Shown piece by piece: positions 53,376-62,092 of a stretch of 64,000 nt of DNA (position 1 is the stretch's first letter; the number at the start of each line of letters is the position of its first letter). The stretch comes from Simplicispira hankyongi (lineage in GTDB: Bacteria > Pseudomonadota > Gammaproteobacteria > Burkholderiales > Burkholderiaceae_C): NCBI RefSeq assembly GCF_003570885.1, contig NZ_QXJC01000003.1, positions 620,001 through 684,000 of the forward strand. The letters run 5' to 3'. The notes under the pieces were generated by a model, which saw nothing but the letters and a program-made list of their open reading frames with translations, ran no database searches and was not told where the DNA came from. Position numbers and translations under genes: made by a program.

Positions 53376-54287
53376 TCATTGCAACCTTGGGTTGAGTGCA
53401 TCGCGCAGCCAGTCGCCCAGCAGGTTCACCGACAGCGCAATCAGCACCAGCATGAGGCCGGGGAAGACGGTGATCCACCATTCGCCGGAGAAAAGGTAGT
53501 CGTTGCCCACGCGAATCAAGGTGCCCAGCGACGGCGAGGTCACGGGCGCCCCGACACCCAGGAACGACAGTGTTGCCTCGGTAATGATGGCGGTGGCGAC
53601 CTGGATGGTGGCCAGCACCATCACCGGACCCATGACGTTGGGCAGCACATGCCGGCGCATGATGCGCAGCGGCGGCACACCGGTGACACGCGCCGCCTGC
53701 ACGTATTCCTTGCTGCGTTCGACCAGCGTGGAGCCACGCACGGTGCGTGCGTACTGCACCCAGCCGGTCAGCGAAATCGACAGGATGAGCACACCAAAGG
53801 CGAGTGACTCGTCTGCATCCGGAAACATCGCCCGCCCAACCCCGGCGATCAGCAGCGCTACCAGAATGGCCGGAAACGAGAGCATCACATCGCACAAGCG
53901 CATCAGCAGGCCGTCAACCCAGCCGCCTAGGTAGCCCGCGACCAGCCCCAGCGTCACGCCGACCAGCACCGACAACACCACCGAGGCAACACCGACGATG
54001 AGTGAGATACGCGCGCCGTACATGACCGCGGACAGGATATCCCGGCCCTGGTCGTCCGTGCCCAACAGGTATTTGCGCGAGCCGAGCTCGCTCCAGGCGG
54101 GCGGCAGGCGCGAATCACCCAGCTCCAGGCTCGCAAGATCAAACGGGTTGTGCGGCGCGATCTGTCCAGCAAACAGCGAGGCCAGCACACAGACGAGTAC
54201 CACCACCGCTGCCGCCATGGCAACCGGCGAGCTGCGCAGGCTGTGCGCCAGGTCGCTGTCCCAGGCGCGCCGCACGATGGCCCTCAT
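53376..54287 (-). CDS. dppC: Peptide-type ABC transporter permease, DppC type
   Basis: 303 residues. The N-terminal OppC-N helix (VAMAAAVVVLVCVLASLFAG) is followed by an LGTDDQGRDILS motif, five more helices and the EAA loop ERSKEYVQAARVTGVPPLRI. It pairs with the DppB-type permease encoded upstream in the operon. Its stop codon abuts tandem repeats. Confidence 0.93.
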   Translation of the reverse strand: MRAIVRRAWDSDLAHSLRSSPVAMAAAVVVLVCVLASLFAGQIAPHNPFDLASLELGDSRLPPAWSELGSRKYLLGTDDQGRDILSAVMYGARISLIVGVASVVLSVLVGVTLGLVAGYLGGWVDGLLMRLCDVMLSFPAILVALLIAGVGRAMFPDADESLAFGVLILSISLTGWVQYARTVRGSTLVERSKEYVQAARVTGVPPLRIMRRHVLPNVMGPVMVLATIQVATAIITEATLSFLGVGAPVTSPSLGTLIRVGNDYLFSGEWWITVFPGLMLVLIALSVNLLGDWLRDALNPRLQ

Positions 54288-54318
54288 GCGCAGGCCATCC
54301 TTGTGGCGTGTCGGGGGC

Positions 54319-55899
54319 TCACTTTTCGATGCTCATCCATTTGAACGGCATGAAGTTGTCGGCCAATTGCACGAGCTTGACCTTCTTGCTGACGCCCCAT
54401 GCCAGCGCCTGCTGGTGCAGCGGCAGGTGGCCAATGTCGGCGGTATGCAGGGCAAAGGCTTCCTTGATCATGGCGTTGCGCTTGGTCTTGTCGGTTTCGA
54501 CCTGGATTTTGTGCGCCAGTTCGTCCACCTTGGGGTTGCAATAGGCACCCAGGTTGAATTGCCCCGCGCCGTTCTCGTCCACACAGACCATCAAGGCATT
54601 GAGAGCGTTGAGCGCGTCGTAGGTCGTGGGCGTCCAGCCCAGCATGTAGAAACTGGTGTCCCTACGCAGCACCTTGGGAAAGTAGGTCCCCTTGGTTTCA
54701 GCCAGCAGCTTGATCTTGACATTGATGCGCGCCAGATTCGCCGCCACCGCCTGGCAGATTTTGCTGTCGTTCACGTAGCGGTCATTCGGACAGTTCATGG
54801 AGACCTCGAAGCCGTCGGGATAGCCGGCTTCGGCCATCAGTTTCTTGGCGGCGTCGGGGTCGTAGGGCAGACGCTTGACACTGGGGTCGAACCCATTGAT
54901 ACCGGGGCCGACCATCAAGGCCGACGGGTTGGATGCGCCCCGCATCACGTTCTTCTTGATGCCGTCAATGTCAATCGCCTGGTAGAACGCCTGGCGCACG
55001 CGCTTGTCCTTGAACGGATTCTTGCCCTTGACGCTGGAATACAGCAGTTCATCGCGCTTCTGGTCCATGCCGAGGAAGACGGTGCGAAGCTCGGGGCCTG
55101 TGACGGCGCGTGTGCCTGGGTTGCGGTTGACGCGCTCGATGTCCTGTACGGGAATCGGCTCCATCACATCCACTTCGCCCGACAGCAGCGCGGCGACGCG
55201 CGTGGAATCGTTCCCAATGGGCGTAAAGATGATTTCCTGGGCGTTGCCCTCAATCTTGCCCCAATAAGTACCGTTGCGCGTGAACACGGTGCGCACACCG
55301 GGCTGGCGCTCGCGCAGGCGGAATGGCCCGGTGCCGTTGGCGCGGAAAGAGGCTGCGTTTTCGATCCCCTTGCGGCGATCCACCGGCTTGACCGCCTGGT
55401 TGTCCTCACACCATTTTTTGCTCATGATGTAAGAGGTCGTAATCACATCCGGCAGGATCGGCTGGGGCGCGAACGTCTCTATGTCCACCGTGTGGTCGTC
55501 AACCTTGCGCACTTCTTTGACGTCGCTATTCGTGGCTTTCATGTCCGAGCCCTCGCCCTTCATGCGGGCGAAGCTGAACACCACGTCGTCGGCGGTGAAG
55601 GGCGTGCCGTCGTGGAACTGCACACCCTTGCGCAGTTCAAAACGCCAGACCGTGGGCGCCGTCTGCTTCCAGGCCGTGGCCAGTGCCGGTGCAAGGCTGA
55701 GATCCTTGTTGCGGCCGACCAGCGGTTCGTAGACGTTGCTGTCCGTGCTCAGTTGCAGCGACTCATTGAGCGAATGCGGGTCCATGGAGAGCGCGTCTCC
55801 CTGGTTGGCGATGCGGATGGTTTGCGCCTGTCCCACCAGCGTGGCGGCAGACAGGGCAGCGAACAGGGCAGTGGCAACCAGTTGTCTCGTCTTTTTCAT
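54319..55899 (-). CDS. ABC transporter substrate-binding protein, family 5 (peptide type)
   Basis: 526 residues with a signal peptide (cleavage near VGQAQ, residue 26). SBP_bac_5 motifs: GDALSMDPHSLNES, LAPALATAWKQ, FELRKGVQFHDGTPFTADDV and DKRVRQAFYQAID. It binds dipeptides, oligopeptides or related acylated amino acids in the periplasm. The neighbouring amidohydrolase suggests N-acyl or amide-linked amino acids as ligand, which is inference. Confidence 0.92.
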   Translation of the reverse strand: MKKTRQLVATALFAALSAATLVGQAQTIRIANQGDALSMDPHSLNESLQLSTDSNVYEPLVGRNKDLSLAPALATAWKQTAPTVWRFELRKGVQFHDGTPFTADDVVFSFARMKGEGSDMKATNSDVKEVRKVDDHTVDIETFAPQPILPDVITTSYIMSKKWCEDNQAVKPVDRRKGIENAASFRANGTGPFRLRERQPGVRTVFTRNGTYWGKIEGNAQEIIFTPIGNDSTRVAALLSGEVDVMEPIPVQDIERVNRNPGTRAVTGPELRTVFLGMDQKRDELLYSSVKGKNPFKDKRVRQAFYQAIDIDGIKKNVMRGASNPSALMVGPGINGFDPSVKRLPYDPDAAKKLMAEAGYPDGFEVSMNCPNDRYVNDSKICQAVAANLARINVKIKLLAETKGTYFPKVLRRDTSFYMLGWTPTTYDALNALNALMVCVDENGAGQFNLGAYCNPKVDELAHKIQVETDKTKRNAMIKEAFALHTADIGHLPLHQQALAWGVSKKVKLVQLADNFMPFKWMSIEK

Positions 55900-55933
55900 T
55901 TAGGTCTCCTGGGGTGAAAGAGGGAGGGCGTCC

Positions 55934-57154
55934 TCATGCAACAGGCAAGGGCATGGCGCGCTCGATCAGGCTAGCGTGCAAGGCGGCGCCCAGCGACAGG
56001 ATATCGTCGTTGAAGTCGTAGCGGTTGTTGTGCAGTGCGACACCGCTCGCCCCCATACCCTGACCAATGCGCAGATAGGCGCCAGGCTTGGTCTGGAGCA
56101 TGAAGGAAAAATCCTCGGCACCCATGCTGGGCTCGAGGTCGCGCACCACGTTTTCCGCGCCCAGCAGGGCCACGGCCACATCACCAGCAAACTGCGCCTC
56201 GGCTTCGGAGTTGATGGTGGCAGGGTAAATGCGCTGGTAATCCAGTGCAATCGTGGCACTGAACGCCAGCCCTACAGCACTGCACAGCTCGTGCAGGCGT
56301 CTTTCAACCAAGGCTTGCACTTCGTGGTCGAATGTGCGCACCGTGCCCACCAGCGTCGCGCTTCCGGGCAACACGCTGAAAGCGGCAAGGTCGCCCGCCT
56401 GCATCGCGCACAGGCTTACGACAGCACTGTCGATGGGCCGCACGTTGCGCGAGACGATACTTTGCACGGCGGTGATCAGATGCGCGGCCACCAGCACCAC
56501 GTCCACTGTCTGGTAGGGATGCGCCCCATGGCCACCGCGTCCGGTGATGTGAATGGTGATGCGATCGGCCGCTGCCATCATCGCCCCGTCATTCAGGCCC
56601 ACGGTGCCCGGCTTCATTGCCGGCCAGTTGTGCATGGCGTAGATGGACTGCACAGGAAACCGATCGAACAATCCGTCTTCCATCATCACGCGCGCACCAG
56701 CCATGCCTTCTTCGCCCGGCTGAAAGATCAGGACCGCCGTGCCATCGAAATCGCGCGTCGCGGCCAGGTAACGCGCCGCGCCGACCAGCATGGCGGTATG
56801 GCCGTCGTGGCCGCAGCCATGCATCAGGCCCTGTTTGCAGGACTTCCAGGTGAAGTCGTTGTGCTCCGTCATCGGCAGGGCATCCATGTCGGCCCGCAGC
56901 CCCACCATGGCGCCGCTCGCCGTGCTGCGCCCGTGCACCACGGCAACGATGCCTGTGCGACCAATGCCATCGTGAATCTCGTCCACGCCGCAGACCTTGA
57001 GCGCTTCCTTGACGCGCGAACCGGTATACACCTCTTCAAAACCCAGTTCGGGATGTGCATGCAAATCGCGGCGCAGCGCGGTCAGTTCGGGGTGAAACTG
57101 CGCAATCTGTGCAAACGCGCGGCCGCCCGCCTTGAGGCGGTGAGAAGACAACAT
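55934..57154 (-). CDS. M20-family amidohydrolase (hippurate hydrolase-like)
   Basis: 406 residues, start coupled to the permease stop (TGATG). Metal-site motifs are HAHPELGFEE, MHGCGHDGHTAML and MGAEDFSFML, with GRGGHGAHP in the dimerisation domain. It is cytosolic and removes acyl groups from N-acyl amino acids, or cuts small peptides, using two metal ions. It sits inside a peptide-type ABC operon, so it probably processes the imported compound. Confidence 0.92.
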   Translation of the reverse strand: MLSSHRLKAGGRAFAQIAQFHPELTALRRDLHAHPELGFEEVYTGSRVKEALKVCGVDEIHDGIGRTGIVAVVHGRSTASGAMVGLRADMDALPMTEHNDFTWKSCKQGLMHGCGHDGHTAMLVGAARYLAATRDFDGTAVLIFQPGEEGMAGARVMMEDGLFDRFPVQSIYAMHNWPAMKPGTVGLNDGAMMAAADRITIHITGRGGHGAHPYQTVDVVLVAAHLITAVQSIVSRNVRPIDSAVVSLCAMQAGDLAAFSVLPGSATLVGTVRTFDHEVQALVERRLHELCSAVGLAFSATIALDYQRIYPATINSEAEAQFAGDVAVALLGAENVVRDLEPSMGAEDFSFMLQTKPGAYLRIGQGMGASGVALHNNRYDFNDDILSLGAALHASLIERAMPLPVA

Positions 57155-58134
57155 CAGCGAGCTCCCAAGCCCCCAGCACGCAGGCGGGGGTCAACAACAA
57201 AATACAGCAGATCAACCACCAGATTGATCACCACGAAAATCAAGGCGATCAGACACAGATAGGCCGCCATCACGGGAATGTCGGCAAACGTGACGGCCTG
57301 GATGAACAGCAGGCCCATGCCAGGCCACTGAAACACGGTTTCCGTGATGATGGCAAAAGCAATGAGGCCACCGAGCTGCAGCCCGGTGATGGTCATCACC
57401 GGTACCAAGGTATTTTTGAGCGCGTGGCCGAAATGAATCGCGCGGTCCGACAGGCCCCGCGCCCGGGCAAACTTGATGTAGTCGGTCCGCAGCACTTCCA
57501 GCATTTCGGCACGCACCAGCCGCATGATGAGCGTGAGCTGGAAAATCGCCAGGGTGATCGCGGGCAACACGATGTGGTGCCAGCCGTCACGCGTCAGCAA
57601 ACCGCTGCTCCACCAGCCCAGTTGGACCACGTTGCCGCGGCCAAAGCTGGGGAACCAGCCTAGCAGCACCGAAAACACCAGAATCAGCAAAATGCCGATC
57701 AGAAAGGTAGGCAGCGACACCCCCAGCAGAGACAGCCCCATGAACACCTGGCTGAGAAAGCTGCCGCGCCGCAGCGCCGCATAGACGCCCATGGGCACCC
57801 CTGCCACCAAGGCCAGGACGGCAGCGACCAACGACAGCTCCAAGGTGGCCGGAAAGCGCTCGGCGATCAGCCGTGAGACCTTGGCGCCCTGGCGCAGGCT
57901 CAAGCCAAACTCCCCCTGGGCGGCGTGCACCAGAAAATGCCAGAACTGCACAAAAAAAGGCCTGTCCAAGCCGAGTGAGGCGCGCAACTCGCGAATCTGG
58001 TCCGGCTTGGCGTCCTGCCCCAGCAGGAACACCACCGGGTCGCCCACGTACTGGAACAGCAAAAAAGAAATGAAGGCCACCGCGACCAGTACGACCACGG
58101 CCTGCATCAGACGGCGAAAAATGAAGGCCAACAT
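57154..58134 (-). CDS. dppB: Peptide-type ABC transporter permease, DppB type
   Basis: 326 residues. N-terminal FIFRRLMQAVVVLVAVAFIS is a DppB start, with FLLGQDAKPDQIRELRASLG, six helices and the EAA loop containing RTDYIKFARARGLSD. First gene of the operon dppB - M20 - binding protein - dppC - dppD - dppF on the minus strand. Confidence 0.93.
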   Translation of the reverse strand: MLAFIFRRLMQAVVVLVAVAFISFLLFQYVGDPVVFLLGQDAKPDQIRELRASLGLDRPFFVQFWHFLVHAAQGEFGLSLRQGAKVSRLIAERFPATLELSLVAAVLALVAGVPMGVYAALRRGSFLSQVFMGLSLLGVSLPTFLIGILLILVFSVLLGWFPSFGRGNVVQLGWWSSGLLTRDGWHHIVLPAITLAIFQLTLIMRLVRAEMLEVLRTDYIKFARARGLSDRAIHFGHALKNTLVPVMTITGLQLGGLIAFAIITETVFQWPGMGLLFIQAVTFADIPVMAAYLCLIALIFVVINLVVDLLYFVVDPRLRAGGLGAR

Positions 58135-58353
58135 TCCCGCGTCAAGCTCCTGCCGCCATGGCGCCGTCTGTCACACCTCTGCGATGGAGGCCCACTGACC
58201 CACTAGGCCCGCTGCAAAGGATCTGCGTCATGCCGTCAGGATAGCGAGGTTTCCGTGGCTTGCCGTGCTTTGCCTGGGTGGCGTCGGGTCAAAACAACGT
58301 AGCAGACATTGGTCGATTCCATCGGCAAGAGCACGCCCATGCTGGGCGCACAT
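58135..58353. other. Upstream region of the dipeptide transporter operon
   Basis: About 220 bases between the dppB start and the porin terminator. The operon promoter must lie here. No operator, repeat or small gene was recognised. Confidence 0.4.
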
Positions 58354-58384
58354 AAAAAAAGCCGCAAACCCGAAGGTTTGCGGC
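58354..58384 (-). terminator. Rho-independent terminator of the porin gene
   Basis: On the minus strand GCCGCAAACC-ttcg-GGTTTGCGGC, a perfect 10-bp stem with a UUCG tetraloop, is followed by TTTTTTTATG. It lies 43 bases after the porin stop. Confidence 0.95.
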
Positions 58385-58426
58385 TTTGATTCTTGCGATG
58401 CAAAGCTGGCTCACGCCAGCGCGTCA

Positions 58427-59350
58427 TCAGAAGTTGTGGCGAACGCCCAGGCCAAAGGTGTTCTTGGCGCCGGTCTTGTAGTTGCCGGCATCATCAGCAC
58501 CATCTTTGTAGTAGGTTGCGTACGTGAAGGTGCGCTTGGACAGAGCGTACTTGGCTTCCAGCAGAACGTCGGTGTTCTTGAAGCCGCTGTTGGTTTGGCG
58601 AGCGATGTCCAGCGTCAGAGCCACAGGGCCGACAGGAACCGTGCCACCCAGGGTGAAGCCCTTGGCATTGATTTGCTTGTCGTCCTGGAGCGAGCCGGCC
58701 AACTTGAACATACCGAAGTCATACGAACCACCCAGAGCTACGTTGCTCTTCAGGGTGTTGGTCTTGTTGTACGACAGAGCAGCAGCGATCGGGCCGTTCG
58801 CGTAGATCAGGTTCAGGTCGGTCTTGGCATTGCCGCTGTTGTCAGGCTTTGCGGTGTAACCGATCGTGCCGCTGAAACCGCCCATGTTGGGGGTGGTGTA
58901 CTGGAACACGCTGTTGGTACGTGGGCCTTCACCCGTGAAGCCGAACTGGTTGCCCACTACCGAGTAGTTGGCCGTGCCAGTCAGTTCCCAAGCAGCCACG
59001 CCGTAGAAGCTGGGGTTCAGCGTACGGCCCATTTGGAAGCGGCCAAAGCCACCCGACAGAGCCAGCCATGCAGCACGTTGGTAGGTAGCAGCATCGGTAG
59101 CGCCGGATTCAGCGTTGATGCCTTGTTCGAAGTTGAAGGAAGCCTTCAGGCCACCGCCCAGATCTTCAACGCCGCGCACGCCCAGACGGCTGTTGCCGTT
59201 GTTCATCAGGCCGTTGCCGCTCATTTGAGCCGACACGCCGCTGGCCTTAGCCAAAGACAAATCAGCCACGCCGTACATGGTGACCGAAGACTGAGCCATG
59301 GCGGCGCCGGAAGCAGCCAGCACGGCCAGGGCAATCAGGGATTTTTTCAT
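58427..59350 (-). CDS. Gram-negative general porin (Omp32-like)
   Basis: 307 residues with a signal peptide ending SGAAMA (about 19) and mature start QSSVTMYGVADLSLA, the usual betaproteobacterial porin first strand. Loop and strand features include the SRLGVRGVEDLGGGLKA box and C-terminal GVRHNF ending in Phe, the BAM signal. It forms a trimeric outer-membrane diffusion channel. It is a single-gene transcript with a strong terminator and a long untranslated upstream region. The selectivity is unknown. Confidence 0.94.
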   Translation of the reverse strand: MKKSLIALAVLAASGAAMAQSSVTMYGVADLSLAKASGVSAQMSGNGLMNNGNSRLGVRGVEDLGGGLKASFNFEQGINAESGATDAATYQRAAWLALSGGFGRFQMGRTLNPSFYGVAAWELTGTANYSVVGNQFGFTGEGPRTNSVFQYTTPNMGGFSGTIGYTAKPDNSGNAKTDLNLIYANGPIAAALSYNKTNTLKSNVALGGSYDFGMFKLAGSLQDDKQINAKGFTLGGTVPVGPVALTLDIARQTNSGFKNTDVLLEAKYALSKRTFTYATYYKDGADDAGNYKTGAKNTFGLGVRHNF

Positions 59351-59717
59351 TGCGAGTTACTCCAAGGTTAAACATAGGGCGCCGGTACGGGGGGTCTTGG
59401 GTGTTGTGGCACCTGCACAGTCCCGCCGGTTCCCCGGGCCAACCTCCTGGTGGGGAAGTTGCTGCTATTGCACCAGAGGCGGGCAGGTTTCGCAAAGGAA
59501 TTCACGGTCCAACAGCCGCAAAGTGGCAATTCGTTGTCCTGCTGCAACAGCCTGCGTCCAGACACCACCATCGGCACCAGAAGGACCAAGTTGAGCGCAC
59601 AAGTTCCCATTATTTTGTATCTATACGCAAAGAATGTGCCAAATCACCCTCTATGGGGCGAGGGCCGGCAATCTCCAGCCGCCCCCGGTTCCGGTTCCGC
59701 CGCTCTGCCCTCAGCCC
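59351..59717 (-). promoter_or_regulatory. Long upstream region of the porin gene
   Basis: 367 bases without a gene. Reading toward the porin, TTGCGTATAGATACAAAATAAT near 59613-59635 is the most promoter-like patch and would leave a leader of about 260 bases, which could be a target for RNA control. Near 59700 there are short tandem repeats (CCTCAGCC, GGTTCCG), close to the osmC 3' end. Confidence 0.4.
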
Positions 59718-60167
59718 TCAGCCCTCCAACACTTCAAAACTGGTGGTGATCTGCGCCGTCTTGCCCAGCATGATGCTGGCCGAGCAGTATTTTTCGTGGC
59801 TGAGCGCAATGGCGCGCTCCACGGCGGTGTCTGGCAGGTCTTTGCCCGACACCGTGAAATGCATGTGAATACGGGTGAACACCTTGGGATCGGCTGCGGC
59901 TCGCTCGGTTGTGAGGTGCACGCTGCAGCCGCGCACATCGTGGCGGCCTCGGCGCAGGATCAGCACCACGTCGTAGGCGGTGCAGCCTCCAGTGCCTGCC
60001 AGCACGGTCTCCATCGGGCGCGGCGCGAGGTTCTGACCACCCATTTCCGGCTTGACCGTGTCGGGCGCGCCATCCATGGCAATCACGTGCCCGCTGCCGG
60101 TTTCGGCGACAAACCCCATACCCGAACGGGTGCCTGCGGCCCCCGTCCAACTGACTGTGCATTCCAT
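59718..60167 (-). CDS. OsmC-family protein
   Basis: 149 residues from MECTVSW at 60167. The OsmC/Ohr fold is recognised from MGGQNLAPRPMETVLAGTGG, catalytic cysteine region TGGCTAYDVVLIL and a second cysteine in SHEKYCSASIML. The YhfA-like branch rather than organic-hydroperoxide Ohr is suggested by the latter motif. It is a cytosolic thiol protein possibly acting on peroxides. It diverges from ilvA. Confidence 0.9.
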   Translation of the reverse strand: MECTVSWTGAAGTRSGMGFVAETGSGHVIAMDGAPDTVKPEMGGQNLAPRPMETVLAGTGGCTAYDVVLILRRGRHDVRGCSVHLTTERAAADPKVFTRIHMHFTVSGKDLPDTAVERAIALSHEKYCSASIMLGKTAQITTSFEVLEG

Positions 60168-60224
60168 CGGTGTCCTTGTGCGCATGTGCTTTGGAGGCAA
60201 CATTCTAAAAAATTCGCAGGCTAC

Positions 60225-60376
60225 TTGCTGCATTGCAACAAGCAAAGCGCTACACTGCAACCATGCGAGGCACCGCAGACAGCAATCCTGTCACAGCGCC
60301 TGGCACCGTTTGTCTCCTCCATCTCCTCAAAACGGATGGATTAAGCCCCCGGCTTTGCGGCCAGGGGCTTTTTTTT
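60225..60376 (+). ncRNA. Candidate leader or small RNA upstream of ilvA, ending in a terminator
   Basis: A hairpin AAGCCCC...GGGGCTT (60343-60349 with 60364-60370) followed by eight or so T residues forms a strong rho-independent terminator 90 bases before the ilvA ATG. Upstream, GACAG-caatc-CTGTC can form another stem and TACACT near 60250 could be a -10 box. The stretch has no complete leader peptide. It may be an attenuator for ilvA or an independent small RNA. Confidence 0.5.
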
Positions 60377-60465
60377 GCCTGTCGCTCCGGCCGGCTGCTT
60401 GGAGTGGCGCCTATGATGACCGCCCCGCGTCGGCATTGGCCGCGCCGGGTCACTTGCAGCGCGAC

Positions 60466-62037
60466 ATGATCGATCCTCTTACGCCCCACGATTACCTCAC
60501 CAGAATTCTGAACGCACGCGTCTATGACGTGGCCATCGAATCCAACCTGGATCTGGCGCGCGCGCTCAGCCAGCGGCTGCACAACAAGGTGCTGCTCAAG
60601 CGCGAGGACCAGCAGCCGGTGTTCAGCTTCAAGCTGCGCGGTGCCTACAACAAGATGGCGCACCTCTCGCCCGAGGATCTGCAGCGCGGCGTGATTTGCG
60701 CCTCCGCCGGCAACCACGCCCAGGGCGTGGCCATGAGCGCGCACAAGCTGGGCACGCGCGCCGTGATCGTCATGCCCACCACCACGCCCGAGGTGAAGAT
60801 CGATGCCGTGCGCGCCCTGGGCGGCGAAGTGGTGCTGCATGGCGACAGCTATTCCGACGCCTACGACCACGCTGCGGCACTGCAGCGCGACCAGGGACTG
60901 ACATTCGTCCACCCGTTTGACGACCCGGACGTGATTGCCGGCCAGGGTACGGTGGCCATGGAAATCCTGCGCCAGGTGCAAAAACTCGGCACCCAGCGAC
61001 TGGATGCGGTGTTTGTCGCTATCGGCGGCGGCGGCTTGATTAGCGGCGTGGCGAACTACATCAAGGCCGTGCGGCCGGACGTCAAAGTCATTGGCGTGCA
61101 GATGAACGACTCGGACGCCATGATGCAGTCGGTGGCGGCGGGCAAGCGCATCACTCTGCCCGACGTCGGGCTGTTCTCGGATGGCACGGCCGTCAAGCTC
61201 GTCGGCGAGGAGACCTTCCGCATTGCACGCGGCTTGGTGGACGAGTTCATGACCGTGGACACCGATGCGGTCTGCGCCGCCATCAAGGATGTGTTCGTTG
61301 ATACCCGCAGCATCGTGGAGCCCGCCGGCGCGCTGGCTGTAGCCGCCATCAAGCAGTATGTGGCAAGCCACAAGACCCGCGGCGAAACCTACGCCGCCAT
61401 TCTGTGCGGCGCCAACATGAACTTCGACCGCCTGCGCTTTGTCGCCGAGCGCGCCGAGGTGGGCGAGGAGCGCGAGGCCCTGCTGGCCGTCACCATCCCC
61501 GAAGCGCGCGGGAGCTTCCGGCGTTTTTGCGAGGTGATTGGCGAACTGCCTGGCGGGCCGCGCAACGTCACCGAGTTCAACTACCGCATCAGCGATGCGG
61601 CGCGCGCCCATGTGTTCGTCGGCATTGCGACCCACGGACGGGGCGAGTCGGCGAAGCTGGCGAAGAGCTTCGCTCGCCATGGTTTTGAAGCGCTGGATTT
61701 GACGCACGACGAATTGGCCAAGGAGCATTTGCGCCATCTGGTCGGGGGCCACTCCGCCCTGGCGCAAGACGAGCGGCTGCTGCGCTTCGTCTTCCCCGAG
61801 CGGCCCGGCGCGCTGCTGAAGTTCCTGAGCCTGATGCAGCCGAGCTGGAACATCTCGCTGTTCCACTACCGCAACCAGGGCGCCGACTACGGCCGCATTC
61901 TGGTGGGTTTGCAAGTGCCGGCCAGCGATGCGCAGGCGTTCGAGGCATTCCTGGCTACCTTGGGATACCCCTACGTGGAAGAAACGCTCAACCCGGCCTA
62001 CCGCCTGTTCCTGCAGTCGGGCCACGGTGGCAACTGA
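60466..62037 (+). CDS. ilvA: Threonine ammonia-lyase, biosynthetic
   Basis: 523 residues from ATG 60466. PLP lysine in VFSFKLRGAYNK, SAGNHAQGVAMSA, phosphate-binding GGGGLISGVANY, and two C-terminal ACT-like regulatory domains (from about residue 335). It deaminates threonine to 2-oxobutanoate, the first step of isoleucine synthesis, and is normally inhibited by isoleucine. The long form indicates the regulated biosynthetic enzyme. A terminator-like hairpin upstream may attenuate it. Confidence 0.95.
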   Translation: MIDPLTPHDYLTRILNARVYDVAIESNLDLARALSQRLHNKVLLKREDQQPVFSFKLRGAYNKMAHLSPEDLQRGVICASAGNHAQGVAMSAHKLGTRAVIVMPTTTPEVKIDAVRALGGEVVLHGDSYSDAYDHAAALQRDQGLTFVHPFDDPDVIAGQGTVAMEILRQVQKLGTQRLDAVFVAIGGGGLISGVANYIKAVRPDVKVIGVQMNDSDAMMQSVAAGKRITLPDVGLFSDGTAVKLVGEETFRIARGLVDEFMTVDTDAVCAAIKDVFVDTRSIVEPAGALAVAAIKQYVASHKTRGETYAAILCGANMNFDRLRFVAERAEVGEEREALLAVTIPEARGSFRRFCEVIGELPGGPRNVTEFNYRISDAARAHVFVGIATHGRGESAKLAKSFARHGFEALDLTHDELAKEHLRHLVGGHSALAQDERLLRFVFPERPGALLKFLSLMQPSWNISLFHYRNQGADYGRILVGLQVPASDAQAFEAFLATLGYPYVEETLNPAYRLFLQSGHGGN

Positions 62038-62043
62038 AACTTC

Positions 62044-62092
62044 GAATCAAATGGGCTTCTTCCGCATATCCCACAAGCGCGAGCAGCTATGA
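62044..62092. repeat. Degenerate interspersed repeat, copy 11
   Basis: AATCAAATGGGCTTCTTCCGC-atatccc-ACAAGCGCGAGCAGCTATGAATT. The arms have decayed, but the right side GCGxxAGCAGCTAT matches the family. The cobS start codon ATG lies inside the conserved AGCTAT part. Confidence 0.6.

Noticed and set aside
60263-60342. Leader peptide with CLLHLL codons controlling ilvA by ribosome stalling
   Set aside because: The frame from the ATG at 60263 has no stop codon before the terminator and reads through it, and lacks isoleucine or threonine runs.
62038-62088. Cobalamin riboswitch before cobS
   Set aside because: The gap is only 51 bases and consists of a degenerate palindromic repeat; there is no room for a B12 box structure.
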